In this document: positions 1 to 6,634 of the stretch, in pieces | Layout of the letters: the number at the start of each line of letters is the position of its first letter | Position numbering within the stretch: the first letter of the stretch is position 1 | Assembly (NCBI GenBank): GCA_024278775.1 | Contig: JAJRSP010000216.1 | Span: 1 to 11,115 of the forward strand | DNA length: 11,115 nucleotides | Direction of reading: 5' to 3' | Source of the DNA: Planctomycetota bacterium | GTDB taxonomy: Bacteria; Planctomycetota; Phycisphaerae; UBA1845 | Translations under genes and position numbers: made by a program | The notes under the pieces: model-generated | Databases searched by the model: none | What the model was told of the DNA's origin: nothing | Seen by the model: the letters and a program-made list of their open reading frames with translations, nothing else

Positions 1-165
1 CCTCTGACACGCCGGTTTTTTCATGGGGGAAAGGGGGTTTTGTGCGCACGCCCACCCCTCCTGGGGCACAAGTCCGTCCCCGCGGCATCGAATCGTCGGT
101 CAGAGATTGTCACAACCAAGCAATGAATAATGCGGGCTAGACGAAAACGTGTTCCGGTATTCGCG
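1..165. other. Left-edge non-coding stretch downstream of the sigma operon
   Basis: No gene is supported here. The stretch is rich in G and C runs, has a T6 run at about 16-21, an 8-bp palindrome GTGCGCAC at 42-49, and a CCCC/GGGG mini-hairpin at 55-66. The 12-mer AAGTCCGTCCCC at 70-81 is also present in reverse complement at 8775-8786, on the edge of the repeat element upstream of hslV, so this may be an eroded relative of that element. The T run could belong to a terminator of a plus-strand gene left of the window, but the sequence that would decide this is cut off. Confidence 0.4.
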
Positions 166-708
166 TTAGTGACTTTTTGCCATCGCAATCAGACAAGTAG
201 CCAGTCCGGAACGAGAGGGTTTACGCCGGTGGGCATGAATCACTGCGTCTCGAAAGCTTTCGACATGCCTCGATTCGGCTTTGCGGTTTGGTGTGGCGAT
301 CGGGGTTGTGTGATCTTGAGGCTTGCCCGCTACGAATGCTTGGGGAGGGCGAGCGGCTTCCTTCACGAGCAGCGCGCCGTGAAGGGCGTAGCCGGCTGTG
401 AACGCAATCAGAATCACGGCGGCATAGCGGTGCCATCCGCCCAGGGGGTTGGACCGGGCCACGGTAGCGGTGGGGTGGCGTGAACCTTGCTGCGGCGCAA
501 TCACCAGCGTATCACCCGAGCGGCGCACCTCGACCTGACGCGGTGCGTCGAGTTCGGCTAGTACGCGCAGGGTTTTGATCGCCGCGCGGTATTCGTGCTG
601 CCATTCGGGGTGATCGGCCAGACACGCCTCAAACGCCGCGAGGTTTGCTGACGACAGTTCATTGCCCAGCGCCTCAGCCAAGAGTCGTTCAAACATTTCG
701 CGGTTCAT
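166..708 (-). CDS. Single-pass membrane protein, probable anti-sigma factor partner of the adjacent ECF sigma factor
   Basis: Encodes 180 residues. The start at 708 is chosen because GGAGG lies 7 nt upstream and the ATG overlaps the sigma factor stop (ATGA, 4 bp), which implies translational coupling. Residues 1-55 are a helical, charged N-terminal domain (MNREMFERLLAEALGNELS onward) of the size and position of an anti-sigma domain. Residues 94-115 (YAAVILIAFTAGYALHGALL region) form one clear membrane helix. About 65 residues follow, proline-rich and then basic, presumably outside the cytoplasmic membrane. The CxxC of the common zinc-binding anti-sigma (ZAS) domain is absent; only isolated Cys29 and Cys172 are seen. 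The role is inferred from architecture and from coupling to the sigma gene. By family logic it would hold the sigma factor at the membrane until a signal releases it. It could instead be an unrelated membrane protein that shares the operon. Confidence 0.7.
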   Translation of the reverse strand: MNREMFERLLAEALGNELSSANLAAFEACLADHPEWQHEYRAAIKTLRVLAELDAPRQVEVRRSGDTLVIAPQQGSRHPTATVARSNPLGGWHRYAAVILIAFTAGYALHGALLVKEAARPPQAFVAGKPQDHTTPIATPNRKAESRHVESFRDAVIHAHRRKPSRSGLATCLIAMAKSH

Positions 709-1241
709 GATAGATCCTCCCGTGTCCATTGCGGTTGAAGTTTCGCGGAGATGCGGCCGATCGCACGAACGTAGTGCGTTTTGACGGTGGACACCGCGAC
801 GCCCAGCTCTTCGGAAATCTTTGCGAACGTCATACCATCGTAGACCTTGGCAACGAGAATGCTGCGTTGTATGTCGGTGAGCGTGCCCATCGCCGCGGCC
901 ACATCACGGCGGAGTTCGTCATGTTCGACGCCGGCGAACCGGGGCGCGCGGGCAGCCATCGGGGCCGTCGATTCGCTCGCTTCGTTGATCTTGCGCCGTT
1001 GGCGAATGACGTCAATCGCCCGGTTGATCGTGACACCGCGGAGCCAGCCCCGCGCGTGATCCGGCGTTTCCGATTCACATTGGCCAATCCATTTGAGAAA
1101 CACATCCTGTACGACATCGAGTGACTCGTGGTGGCGACCAAGCAGCCGATAGGCCCAGCCGTACACCTCGTTCGTGTGAGCCTCGAACGCGCCGGCGACC
1201 GAAGCCTCGTCTCGCCGTGTCTCGATGGATTTGATCGCCAT
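705..1241 (-). CDS. ECF-type RNA polymerase sigma-70 family sigma factor
   Basis: Encodes 178 residues, the normal size for an extracytoplasmic-function sigma factor with only regions 2 and 4. Region 2 spans about residues 18-85, with the core-binding and promoter-melting signature YGWAYRLLGRHHESLDVVQDVF and the basic segment RAIDVIRQRR at its end. A linker rich in Ala and Ser follows (86-110). Region 4 spans about 112-168, with LTDIQRSILVAKVYDGMTFA and a helix-turn-helix at about 137-158 (KISEELGVAVSTVKTHYVRA) that would read the -35 element. The ATG at 1241 lies 14 bp after the stop of the upstream lipoprotein gene, with AGGAA about 10 nt before it. The stop overlaps the next ATG. It probably directs RNA polymerase to an envelope-related regulon, possibly including its own operon; the target promoters cannot be seen. 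No ECF subgroup is assigned. Confidence 0.9.
   Translation of the reverse strand: MAIKSIETRRDEASVAGAFEAHTNEVYGWAYRLLGRHHESLDVVQDVFLKWIGQCESETPDHARGWLRGVTINRAIDVIRQRRKINEASESTAPMAARAPRFAGVEHDELRRDVAAAMGTLTDIQRSILVAKVYDGMTFAKISEELGVAVSTVKTHYVRAIGRISAKLQPQWTREDLS
716..720 (-). promoter_or_regulatory. Shine-Dalgarno site of the probable anti-sigma gene
   Basis: The minus strand reads GGAGG 7 nt before the ATG at 708. It decides that start over the in-frame ATG 21 bases further upstream. Confidence 0.75.
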
Positions 1242-1255
1242 AGCCCGCGCGGTTC

Positions 1256-2365
1256 CTACTGGTCGGGATGTTGCGTCGGAACAAACGAGCTTACGAACAT
1301 CTCAACCTCGCGATCGCGCACCGCCTTACCTTCCATCTCCCAGCATACCCGATTGTCGCCGGTCGGACTTTCGGGCGTGTCCGTTACTTTGTCGGCGTTG
1401 TGCGCGACGATCCGTCCCGGCATGGTCACGCAGATATCGAACCGATGCCCCCCCAGCGCTTCCGTGATTTTATAACGGAGTTTGGCCCGAGCAAACGCGC
1501 GATCGAAAGTCGCCACCGCCGCATCATCGAACCCGGCATCGTCGCGAAGTGATTGTACCAGCGCGTCATGGGACATGGCCAGAACTTTTTGCGCCTCTGC
1601 ATCGTAGCAGTCATTACGCTCACGCTCGGAAAGTGGGTCACAGCGAGCCACCAGATTCTTCAAGTAGGTGCCGTTTTCGAGCAAGTGGGGCGATGGTGTG
1701 TCACTGAGGATCGGATCCGCCCGAAACACATGCAATAGTTTTTGGCGGAGCAGGGTACGCGGCATCTGCGGTACGTCCGGAGCGCAATGATCCAGCGCCT
1801 CTTTGGCGAACTCGACCTGTTTGAATGCTTCCACGGCCGCGAATTTTTTTATGAGTTCAAGTCTTTCCTCCCGCGTTAGCTCCTTCGCAGGCTGGTCCGT
1901 GGTGCGCTGATCTTCACCCTGAAAAATGAGGTCCTGCCAGTATTGCACATACGCCCAGCGCCGCCCCGGGTATCGACGAGAGAAGTGGTAATACGTGCCG
2001 TCAGCTCTGCGCTGGATGGTCAGCGCAGTGGGAAACCTGAGGTAGAGGTCTTGATCGGGGTCGTTGGAGGCGGCGTACGTCTCAGGCAGCGCCGCGCCCG
2101 CGTCGAAAGTTTGCTCCGACACCAGCAGAACCGATTCGTCTTCTCCCTCGCCCTCCTGCGTCCGCAGCGTGTCCCAGCCGGTCATTTTCGAGGGCATGGC
2201 ATCACCGTTGTCAAAATCCCCCGGGTCACCTTCATACCTCAGCATCATCCGGACGCGACCATCCGGCATCACTGTGATACGCTCCTTACGCTCCAGGCAG
2301 CCTGGCTGTGGGGCGACGACAAGAATCAGGGTCGATATCGCAACGTATCGCTTGGGCACTCGCAT
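1256..2365 (-). CDS. Putative lipoprotein, LppM-like ends, first gene of the sigma factor operon
   Basis: Encodes 369 residues. The ATG at 2365 is chosen because GGAGG lies 5 nt upstream; a TTG 15 bases earlier also keeps the frame. An N-terminal Arg/Lys-containing segment is followed by a hydrophobic stretch (VAISTLILVVA) and Cys23 in PQPGC, a loose lipobox, so export as a lipoprotein is likely but not certain. Residues 24-60 (ERKERITVMPDGRVRMMLRY) and about 309-360 (FDICVTMPGRIVAHN, then RVCWEME) resemble the two edges of LppM/DUF3153-type beta domains, where a strand ending in PG-x-V and a later V-x-W strand are usual. Between them lies a long charged helical insertion (about 150-300, with KELTREERLELIKKF) containing four cysteines. 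The gene precedes the sigma factor by 14 bp and must be co-transcribed with it. It may be a surface sensor or an envelope protein made with the regulator; its biochemical function is unknown. Confidence 0.75.
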   Translation of the reverse strand: MRVPKRYVAISTLILVVAPQPGCLERKERITVMPDGRVRMMLRYEGDPGDFDNGDAMPSKMTGWDTLRTQEGEGEDESVLLVSEQTFDAGAALPETYAASNDPDQDLYLRFPTALTIQRRADGTYYHFSRRYPGRRWAYVQYWQDLIFQGEDQRTTDQPAKELTREERLELIKKFAAVEAFKQVEFAKEALDHCAPDVPQMPRTLLRQKLLHVFRADPILSDTPSPHLLENGTYLKNLVARCDPLSERERNDCYDAEAQKVLAMSHDALVQSLRDDAGFDDAAVATFDRAFARAKLRYKITEALGGHRFDICVTMPGRIVAHNADKVTDTPESPTGDNRVCWEMEGKAVRDREVEMFVSSFVPTQHPDQ

Positions 2366-2370
2366 GGTAT

Positions 2371-2375
2371 CCTCC
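2371..2375 (-). promoter_or_regulatory. Shine-Dalgarno site of the lipoprotein gene
   Basis: The minus strand reads GAGGGAGG and then ATACC before the ATG at 2365. It is the strongest ribosome-binding site in the window and decides the start. Confidence 0.75.
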
Positions 2376-2654
2376 CTCAAATCCGAAAACCTGCTGCCGG
2401 ATCCAAAATGAACGGCATGTCATCCGGCGGCCTCTCCGTGCCGCTCTGGTAGTCATGACGGGCGAGACCGTCAAACGGACGACGCCAAAGATCCAAAAAA
2501 TGTGGAAAGTGGATCTGCGGGTGGGGCGGGGTCACTCCCCTGAGAAGGCCGCTGCCGACGCCTTTAGACCGGACGGACACTGTCCGATAAACCCGCAGCA
2601 GAGACGCTTCCGGGACGGTGGTACGCACGGACGGTGACGCGGGCAGAAATCAGC
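2376..2654. other. Divergent intergenic region between sigma operon and glycosyltransferase gene
   Basis: This region should hold the promoters for both directions, but none is convincing. A minus-strand TTGACG (2469-2474) lies 17 bp from the poor -10 hexamer TACCAG (2446-2451). A perfect 6+1+6 dyad, CGGACACTGTCCG, lies at 2574-2586. A small plus-strand ORF (ATG 2455, stop TGA at 2635-2637, 60 residues) ends overlapping a possible GTG start of the next gene at 2634. It has no ribosome-binding site and no recognisable motif. Confidence 0.4.
2574..2586. promoter_or_regulatory. 13-bp perfect dyad, possible operator
   Basis: CGGACA and TGTCCG flank a single C. It lies 69 bp before the glycosyltransferase ATG and about 210 bp before the lipoprotein ATG on the other strand. 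It has the size of a site for a small dimeric regulator, but only one copy is seen and no cognate protein is known. Confidence 0.25.
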
Positions 2655-4535
2655 ATGACTACCATAGACGGACGGGAACTTAGTCGGAACGCGGCGACCG
2701 GCCCTCGTGAGGTCCGCATCACCGCGTTGCGGGCGGGCCTCCGAGTATATCTTCCGCTCTGCCTGGCCACGCTCTGCATCGTTGGCGTGTTCGTGCAGAC
2801 TCGGTGGGCTTTGGCGAGCACGATCACCATGCAGTGTGACGAGCTTCCTCTGCTCACTCGTTTTACCGGGCTGTGCGGCCGGGCCACCAACGAAGCAGAG
2901 GCCCGGGCCTTCAAGCCGGGGTTGTTCACGCTTCGCACCGGGGCCATCCGCAGCTTCCGCGTACTCAAGGGGCTGTTCGCCGTGCATACGACGACGGGCT
3001 TTTGGACCAATCTGACCATTCACCTGTTCGGCTACAGCCCAGCCGGCGTGCGTGCCGGGCCGTGGTTCTGGTCGATCGTCTGCCTGGTTTCGGTTGGATG
3101 GGGGACCTGGCTTGTCTGCGGACGCCTCCCCGCGGTGTGTGTGGCCGTGGTGGTCGTGGCGCTATCGCCGTTTCACACGGCGTATGCAGCCCAGATACGG
3201 GGCTATTCCGAAGCGATGGCCCTGACGCCGTTGCTGCTGATTTCTCTGGAGTATCTTCGTCGGCGTCCGGACTCGTGGATTCGCGCGGCGTGGGCGTTTG
3301 TTTGTGCCATGCAGTTGGCACTCACGGTGTACACCATGTGGGTCTTTTGGGTGCTGCCGGCGCTGGTGCTGGCGGTGTGGCTGCTTCCGCGTGCCACGGC
3401 CGATCCAACCCGGCGACGCATGGTTCGTACCGTCACGGCACTCCTTCTTGTGCCCATGCTGTGTTTCATGTCGGTCTATACGGCCGTGCGATACACCGCG
3501 TTGTTTTCAGCGGCTACCTTCGGCGAGCGGTTTCAGACATTTTCCGAAGCCGCCGTGTGGCTGGGGGCCGCGTCGCAAGCGTTTTTCACGTGGCCCGGCG
3601 TTTGCGCGGTTTTCGCGATCGTCGGAGCCGTGGCGTTGTGGCGAAGCGACCAACGGTGGTGGTGCTGGATTATGATAGCCGGCGTGGCCGCACCCCTGGC
3701 GCTCACACTCCTCAATGGTTCTCCCGGATACCTGCGTAACCTCGGGTTTCTGATTCCAGTCACGGCACTGCTGGTGGGGTTGGGGGCGGATGCGCTGTGG
3801 CATCGGGTCCGTCGGCATGCAAGCAGTGCGATCCTCGCAAACGTGACGGCGGTCATTTTGCTGCTCGTGGCGTCAACGGCGCATGCGTCGGTGAAGACGC
3901 GGGCGGCCGGCCTCCTCTATCCCGATTGGGGGGCCATTGTGCTGCGGCTTGACCGAACGTCCGAGACAGTGGGTCCGCGCTGGTTTTGTCCTTGCCTCGC
4001 AAACCATTGGCAGATCGACTGGTATCGCAAGCCGAACCGCGACGCAGACATGCTCGATGTGCCGTTGGGCGGTACGATGGAGGTAGTGATGGGCGCGCAG
4101 CACGAGCGCGGGAAGCCGGTCATCTTCCGAAATGACCCCTACCACAAGGGCATACGTCCCGAACCGCTTCCGGACTATCTTCGGCGCGTCCCGATGTCGG
4201 AGCTAACCTACGGCGTGGAGTTGCGTCGGTGGAAAGCGACGCGTGTGCTCATAACCAGCGATGCCGGGTTGTCGCCCGAGGTGCCGGTCTTCATGGCCGT
4301 GGGGCTAACGACGAAGCCGAATAACGAAGACTGGAATGGTTTTCTGATACAGGGCGGTGCGTATGAAAACGGTGTCGTGCCGTTTAACCTGGTGCCGATT
4401 CCCGATGGCTTTCTACTCACACTTCTGTTACGCAACGGGGATGTGTCCAAGACGATCGAAGGCCTTCGGCACCATGCAGGTGTGGCCGCGGACCGCGTTC
4501 GATTGTTCAGGCTGACCCCGCTCTCATCGATTTGA
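2655..4535 (+). CDS. Polytopic membrane protein, GT-C-type (PMT/ArnT-like) glycosyltransferase
   Basis: Encodes 626 residues from ATG 2655. A GTG at 2634 would add seven residues; neither start has a clear ribosome-binding site. About eleven hydrophobic helices fit between residues 33 and 410. The remaining 215 or so residues form a soluble domain. After the first helix comes an acidic pair in MQCDELPLLTRF (Asp62-Glu63), where GT-C enzymes place their catalytic acidic residue. Later, SPFHTAYAAQIRGYSEAMAL (171-190) matches the family's usual Pro...Ala...Tyr-type loop-to-helix motif. Such enzymes move a sugar from a polyprenyl-phosphate donor onto lipid, glycan or protein on the outer face of the membrane. 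Donor and acceptor here are unknown. It stands alone, divergent from the sigma operon and convergent with the secretion ATPase. The class assignment is inferred from topology and motifs; an uncharacterised membrane protein of other function remains possible. Confidence 0.7.
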   Translation: MTTIDGRELSRNAATGPREVRITALRAGLRVYLPLCLATLCIVGVFVQTRWALASTITMQCDELPLLTRFTGLCGRATNEAEARAFKPGLFTLRTGAIRSFRVLKGLFAVHTTTGFWTNLTIHLFGYSPAGVRAGPWFWSIVCLVSVGWGTWLVCGRLPAVCVAVVVVALSPFHTAYAAQIRGYSEAMALTPLLLISLEYLRRRPDSWIRAAWAFVCAMQLALTVYTMWVFWVLPALVLAVWLLPRATADPTRRRMVRTVTALLLVPMLCFMSVYTAVRYTALFSAATFGERFQTFSEAAVWLGAASQAFFTWPGVCAVFAIVGAVALWRSDQRWWCWIMIAGVAAPLALTLLNGSPGYLRNLGFLIPVTALLVGLGADALWHRVRRHASSAILANVTAVILLLVASTAHASVKTRAAGLLYPDWGAIVLRLDRTSETVGPRWFCPCLANHWQIDWYRKPNRDADMLDVPLGGTMEVVMGAQHERGKPVIFRNDPYHKGIRPEPLPDYLRRVPMSELTYGVELRRWKATRVLITSDAGLSPEVPVFMAVGLTTKPNNEDWNGFLIQGGAYENGVVPFNLVPIPDGFLLTLLLRNGDVSKTIEGLRHHAGVAADRVRLFRLTPLSSI

Positions 4536-4588
4536 TCTGTGTGATCCGAGGCAAACGCAACGCGCGCTTCACGCTCCCGAGTCATGTG

Positions 4589-4605
4589 AAAAACCGCCAC
4601 AGCGG
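4589..4605 (-). terminator. Possible intrinsic terminator of the secretion ATPase gene
   Basis: On the minus strand CCGC-TGTG-GCGG is followed at once by TTTTT, 27 nt past the stop codon at 4632. The stem is only 4 bp, so termination may be weak. The position in the convergent gap fits a terminator. Confidence 0.4.
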
Positions 4606-4631
4606 GTGGATGACGTTAGTGCCGAAACGCG

Positions 4632-6332
4632 TTAATCGGTCAGCGCGTCGACGTTGACTTTGGTAACGCGGTTGATCTCTTCGATGGTGGTGGTGCCTTC
4701 GCGGACTTTGGCCCAGCCGTCTTCACGCATGAGTTCCATGCCCTTGGACCGGGCGACGTTCTGCATCTCTCCGGCGCTCCTACGTTCTACGATCATCTCG
4801 CGTACTTCCTCATCGACGCGAAGTATTTCATAGATGCCCATTCGTCCGCGATAACCACTGCCGCGACAGTCACGACAGCCCTTGCCGTGATAGACCGGAA
4901 CGCCCGACTCCAACGCAAAGTCAGCCGGAATCTCGGAAGGCTCCGGCGTGTAGGGCTCGCGACACGCCGGGCAGATTTTTCTCACGAGTCGTTGGGCCAG
5001 CACGCCGCTGATGGCACTCGATACCAGGAACGGCTCTACCCCCATATCGAGAAGGCGGGTGGGCGCTGTCGCAGCATCGTTCGTATGGAGCGTGCTGAAC
5101 ACCAAGTGGCCGGTGAGCGAGGCGTTGATCGCCACCTCAGCCGTTTCCAGGTCACGAATTTCGCCGACGAGAATGACATCCGGGTCGTGCCGAAGAAACG
5201 ATCGCAGGCCGGACGCAAACGTCAGCCCGATGTGTGGTTTGACTTGCACCTGCTGAATGCCGTCGAGGTAATACTCGATCGGATCCTCCACGGTGAGAAT
5301 CTTGATCGTGTCACTACGGATGGCGTTGAGCGCGCTGTAGAGCGTGGTGGTTTTTCCTGATCCGGTCGGTCCGGTGACGAGAATAATACCGAAAGGCTGA
5401 TGGATCAGTTCTTGCATCGCGTCGTGGGCTTGGCCCTGCATCCCCAACCGATCGAGCGAGGTCAGCGCCGATTGCTTATCAAGAATACGCATGACCACCG
5501 CGCCGCCAAACGCTGTGGGGATAATGCTCACTCGTAGGTCGATGTCTCGATTTTGCGCTTTGATCTTGAAGCCGCCGTCTTGGGGCAGGCGTTTCTCGGC
5601 GATGTTCAGGTTGGAGAGGATTTTGATTCGGCTCACGATGGCCGCCTGAAACTGGCGAATCTCCGGGGGTACGTTGGTTGTGTGCAGCACACCGTCGATA
5701 CGATACCGGATCTTCAGGTCATCTTCATACGGCTCGATGTGAACGTCACTTGCGCGATCACGAATCGCTTCGAGCAAAATCTCATTGACGAGTTTGACGA
5801 CCGTGGCCTCTTGGGCCTGCTCGATCAGGTCGGCGTCGTCCTGATCGATATCGCTCACGACTTCGATCGTGTCGGCTCGATCGCCCATCATTCGTTCGAT
5901 CGTGTCGCCGCCCACGCCGTAATGCTGTTTGATGAGGCGAGAGATTTCTTCGCCGGTGGCCAACACCGTTTCAATTTTCGCCCCCATGAGCATACGCAGT
6001 TCATCAAACGCGTAGAGGTTAAAGGGGTTGTTGGTGGCCACGCGGATCGTGCCGTTGTGACGATCGATCGGCACCACGCGGTCTCGGTGGACCACCTTCG
6101 ACGGCGTCTGCCGTAGCAGTTCATCCTCAATCTGGATGTCCGATAGATCCACCAGCGGAATGGATAGCTGATCGCTATAGATGGACAGATAGTCACGTTC
6201 GGAGATAAAACCCAGCCGCGTGAGGCACTGCTCGATTCGCTCCGACGGCTTGCGCGCGGCCTGAGCTTCTTTGAGCTGTTTGTCGCTGACTTTCTTTTGC
6301 TTGACGAGTACGTCGCTTACTGTCACGGGCAT
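4632..6332 (-). CDS. gspE: Type II secretion / type IV pilus assembly ATPase, GspE/PilB family
   Basis: Encodes 566 residues from ATG 6332; ATG 6389 (19 more residues) and GTG 6398 are alternatives. No start has a well-spaced ribosome-binding site. The 6332 start places the T2SSE N-terminal domain (VSDVLVKQKKVSDKQLKEAQ) at the very beginning, as is usual in the family. The ATPase core shows Walker A GPTGSGKT (321-328), an Asp box ILTVEDPIEY (345-354), Walker B ILVGEIRD (387-394) and a His box HLVFSTLHTND (409-419). Cys454, Cys457, Cys486 and Cys489 (CPAC and CRDC) form the zinc-binding tetracysteine module typical of GspE and PilB but absent from PilT. It is a cytoplasmic hexameric motor that drives pseudopilus or pilus assembly. 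No gspF, gspG, pilC or secretin gene is in the window, so the secretion and pilus alternatives cannot be separated. Confidence 0.93.
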   Translation of the reverse strand: MPVTVSDVLVKQKKVSDKQLKEAQAARKPSERIEQCLTRLGFISERDYLSIYSDQLSIPLVDLSDIQIEDELLRQTPSKVVHRDRVVPIDRHNGTIRVATNNPFNLYAFDELRMLMGAKIETVLATGEEISRLIKQHYGVGGDTIERMMGDRADTIEVVSDIDQDDADLIEQAQEATVVKLVNEILLEAIRDRASDVHIEPYEDDLKIRYRIDGVLHTTNVPPEIRQFQAAIVSRIKILSNLNIAEKRLPQDGGFKIKAQNRDIDLRVSIIPTAFGGAVVMRILDKQSALTSLDRLGMQGQAHDAMQELIHQPFGIILVTGPTGSGKTTTLYSALNAIRSDTIKILTVEDPIEYYLDGIQQVQVKPHIGLTFASGLRSFLRHDPDVILVGEIRDLETAEVAINASLTGHLVFSTLHTNDAATAPTRLLDMGVEPFLVSSAISGVLAQRLVRKICPACREPYTPEPSEIPADFALESGVPVYHGKGCRDCRGSGYRGRMGIYEILRVDEEVREMIVERRSAGEMQNVARSKGMELMREDGWAKVREGTTTIEEINRVTKVNVDALTD

Positions 6333-6414
6333 ATCCTGATTCGGTACCGTGGTCTCAACCGGCCGCGAAGATATCACTATCAAAAACATCGGCAACACGG
6401 ACCGCGCCGTGCTA

Positions 6415-6446
6415 AGTTATACCCATCGGACGTTGGCGGGATTCAA
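6415..6446 (-). promoter_or_regulatory. Weak candidate promoter for the secretion ATPase gene
   Basis: The minus strand has TTGAAT (6441-6446) and TATAAC (6415-6420) with a 20-bp spacer, which is longer than ideal. It would give a leader of about 75 nt to the ATG at 6332. Confidence 0.25.
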
Positions 6447-6461
6447 CGAAGGAGGATTTCT

Positions 6462-6490
6462 CCTAACTTATGGTAGCTTCTGTAGTTAGG
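6462..6490. repeat. 7-bp inverted repeat in the gspE / UDP-sugar enzyme divergent region
   Basis: CCTAACT (6462-6468) and AGTTAGG (6484-6490) are perfect complements separated by 15 nt. Two neighbouring small hairpins overlap it: AGGAG/CTCCT (6450-6464) and AGGCC/GGCCT (6488-6504). Together they could form mutually exclusive structures in the leader of the plus-strand transcript. Confidence 0.35.
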
Positions 6491-6634
6491 CCCTTCTTCG
6501 GCCTCTGGTGGCTGTCCAGGTCTGATATTTCCGGCTCCCGCGGCCCTCCACGTGGCGTTACTTTCGACGCCCCCGATCGCGTGTCGACCTGGATTGAACA
6601 CGCGGCAGAGCCCGAGTACCCTGCCCGCCGATGA
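6470..6634 (+). CDS. Possible 54-residue leader ORF coupled to the UDP-sugar enzyme
   Basis: The ORF begins with ATG 6470, follows an AAGGAGG at 6449-6455 (14 nt spacer, longer than ideal), and ends TGA at 6632-6634 so that it overlaps the next gene by 4 bp (ATGA). The next gene has no ribosome-binding site of its own, so coupled translation would make sense. The N-terminus is hydrophobic and aromatic (VVRPFFGLWWLS); the rest is Pro-, Arg- and Asp-containing with no known motif. The AGGAG of the ribosome-binding site can pair with CTCCT just after it. This may be a real leader peptide or a chance ORF. Confidence 0.3.
   Translation: MVASVVRPFFGLWWLSRSDISGSRGPPRGVTFDAPDRVSTWIEHAAEPEYPARR

Noticed and set aside
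130..483. Plus-strand open frame opposite the probable anti-sigma gene
   Set aside because: The minus-strand gene has a strong ribosome-binding site, a coupled overlap and a membrane helix. The plus frame has none of these.
2873..3739. A 288-residue open frame inside the glycosyltransferase gene
   Set aside because: It is a shifted frame of a gene with clear membrane helices. Its composition is Gly/Arg/Val/His-rich, as expected of an out-of-frame GC-rich reading.
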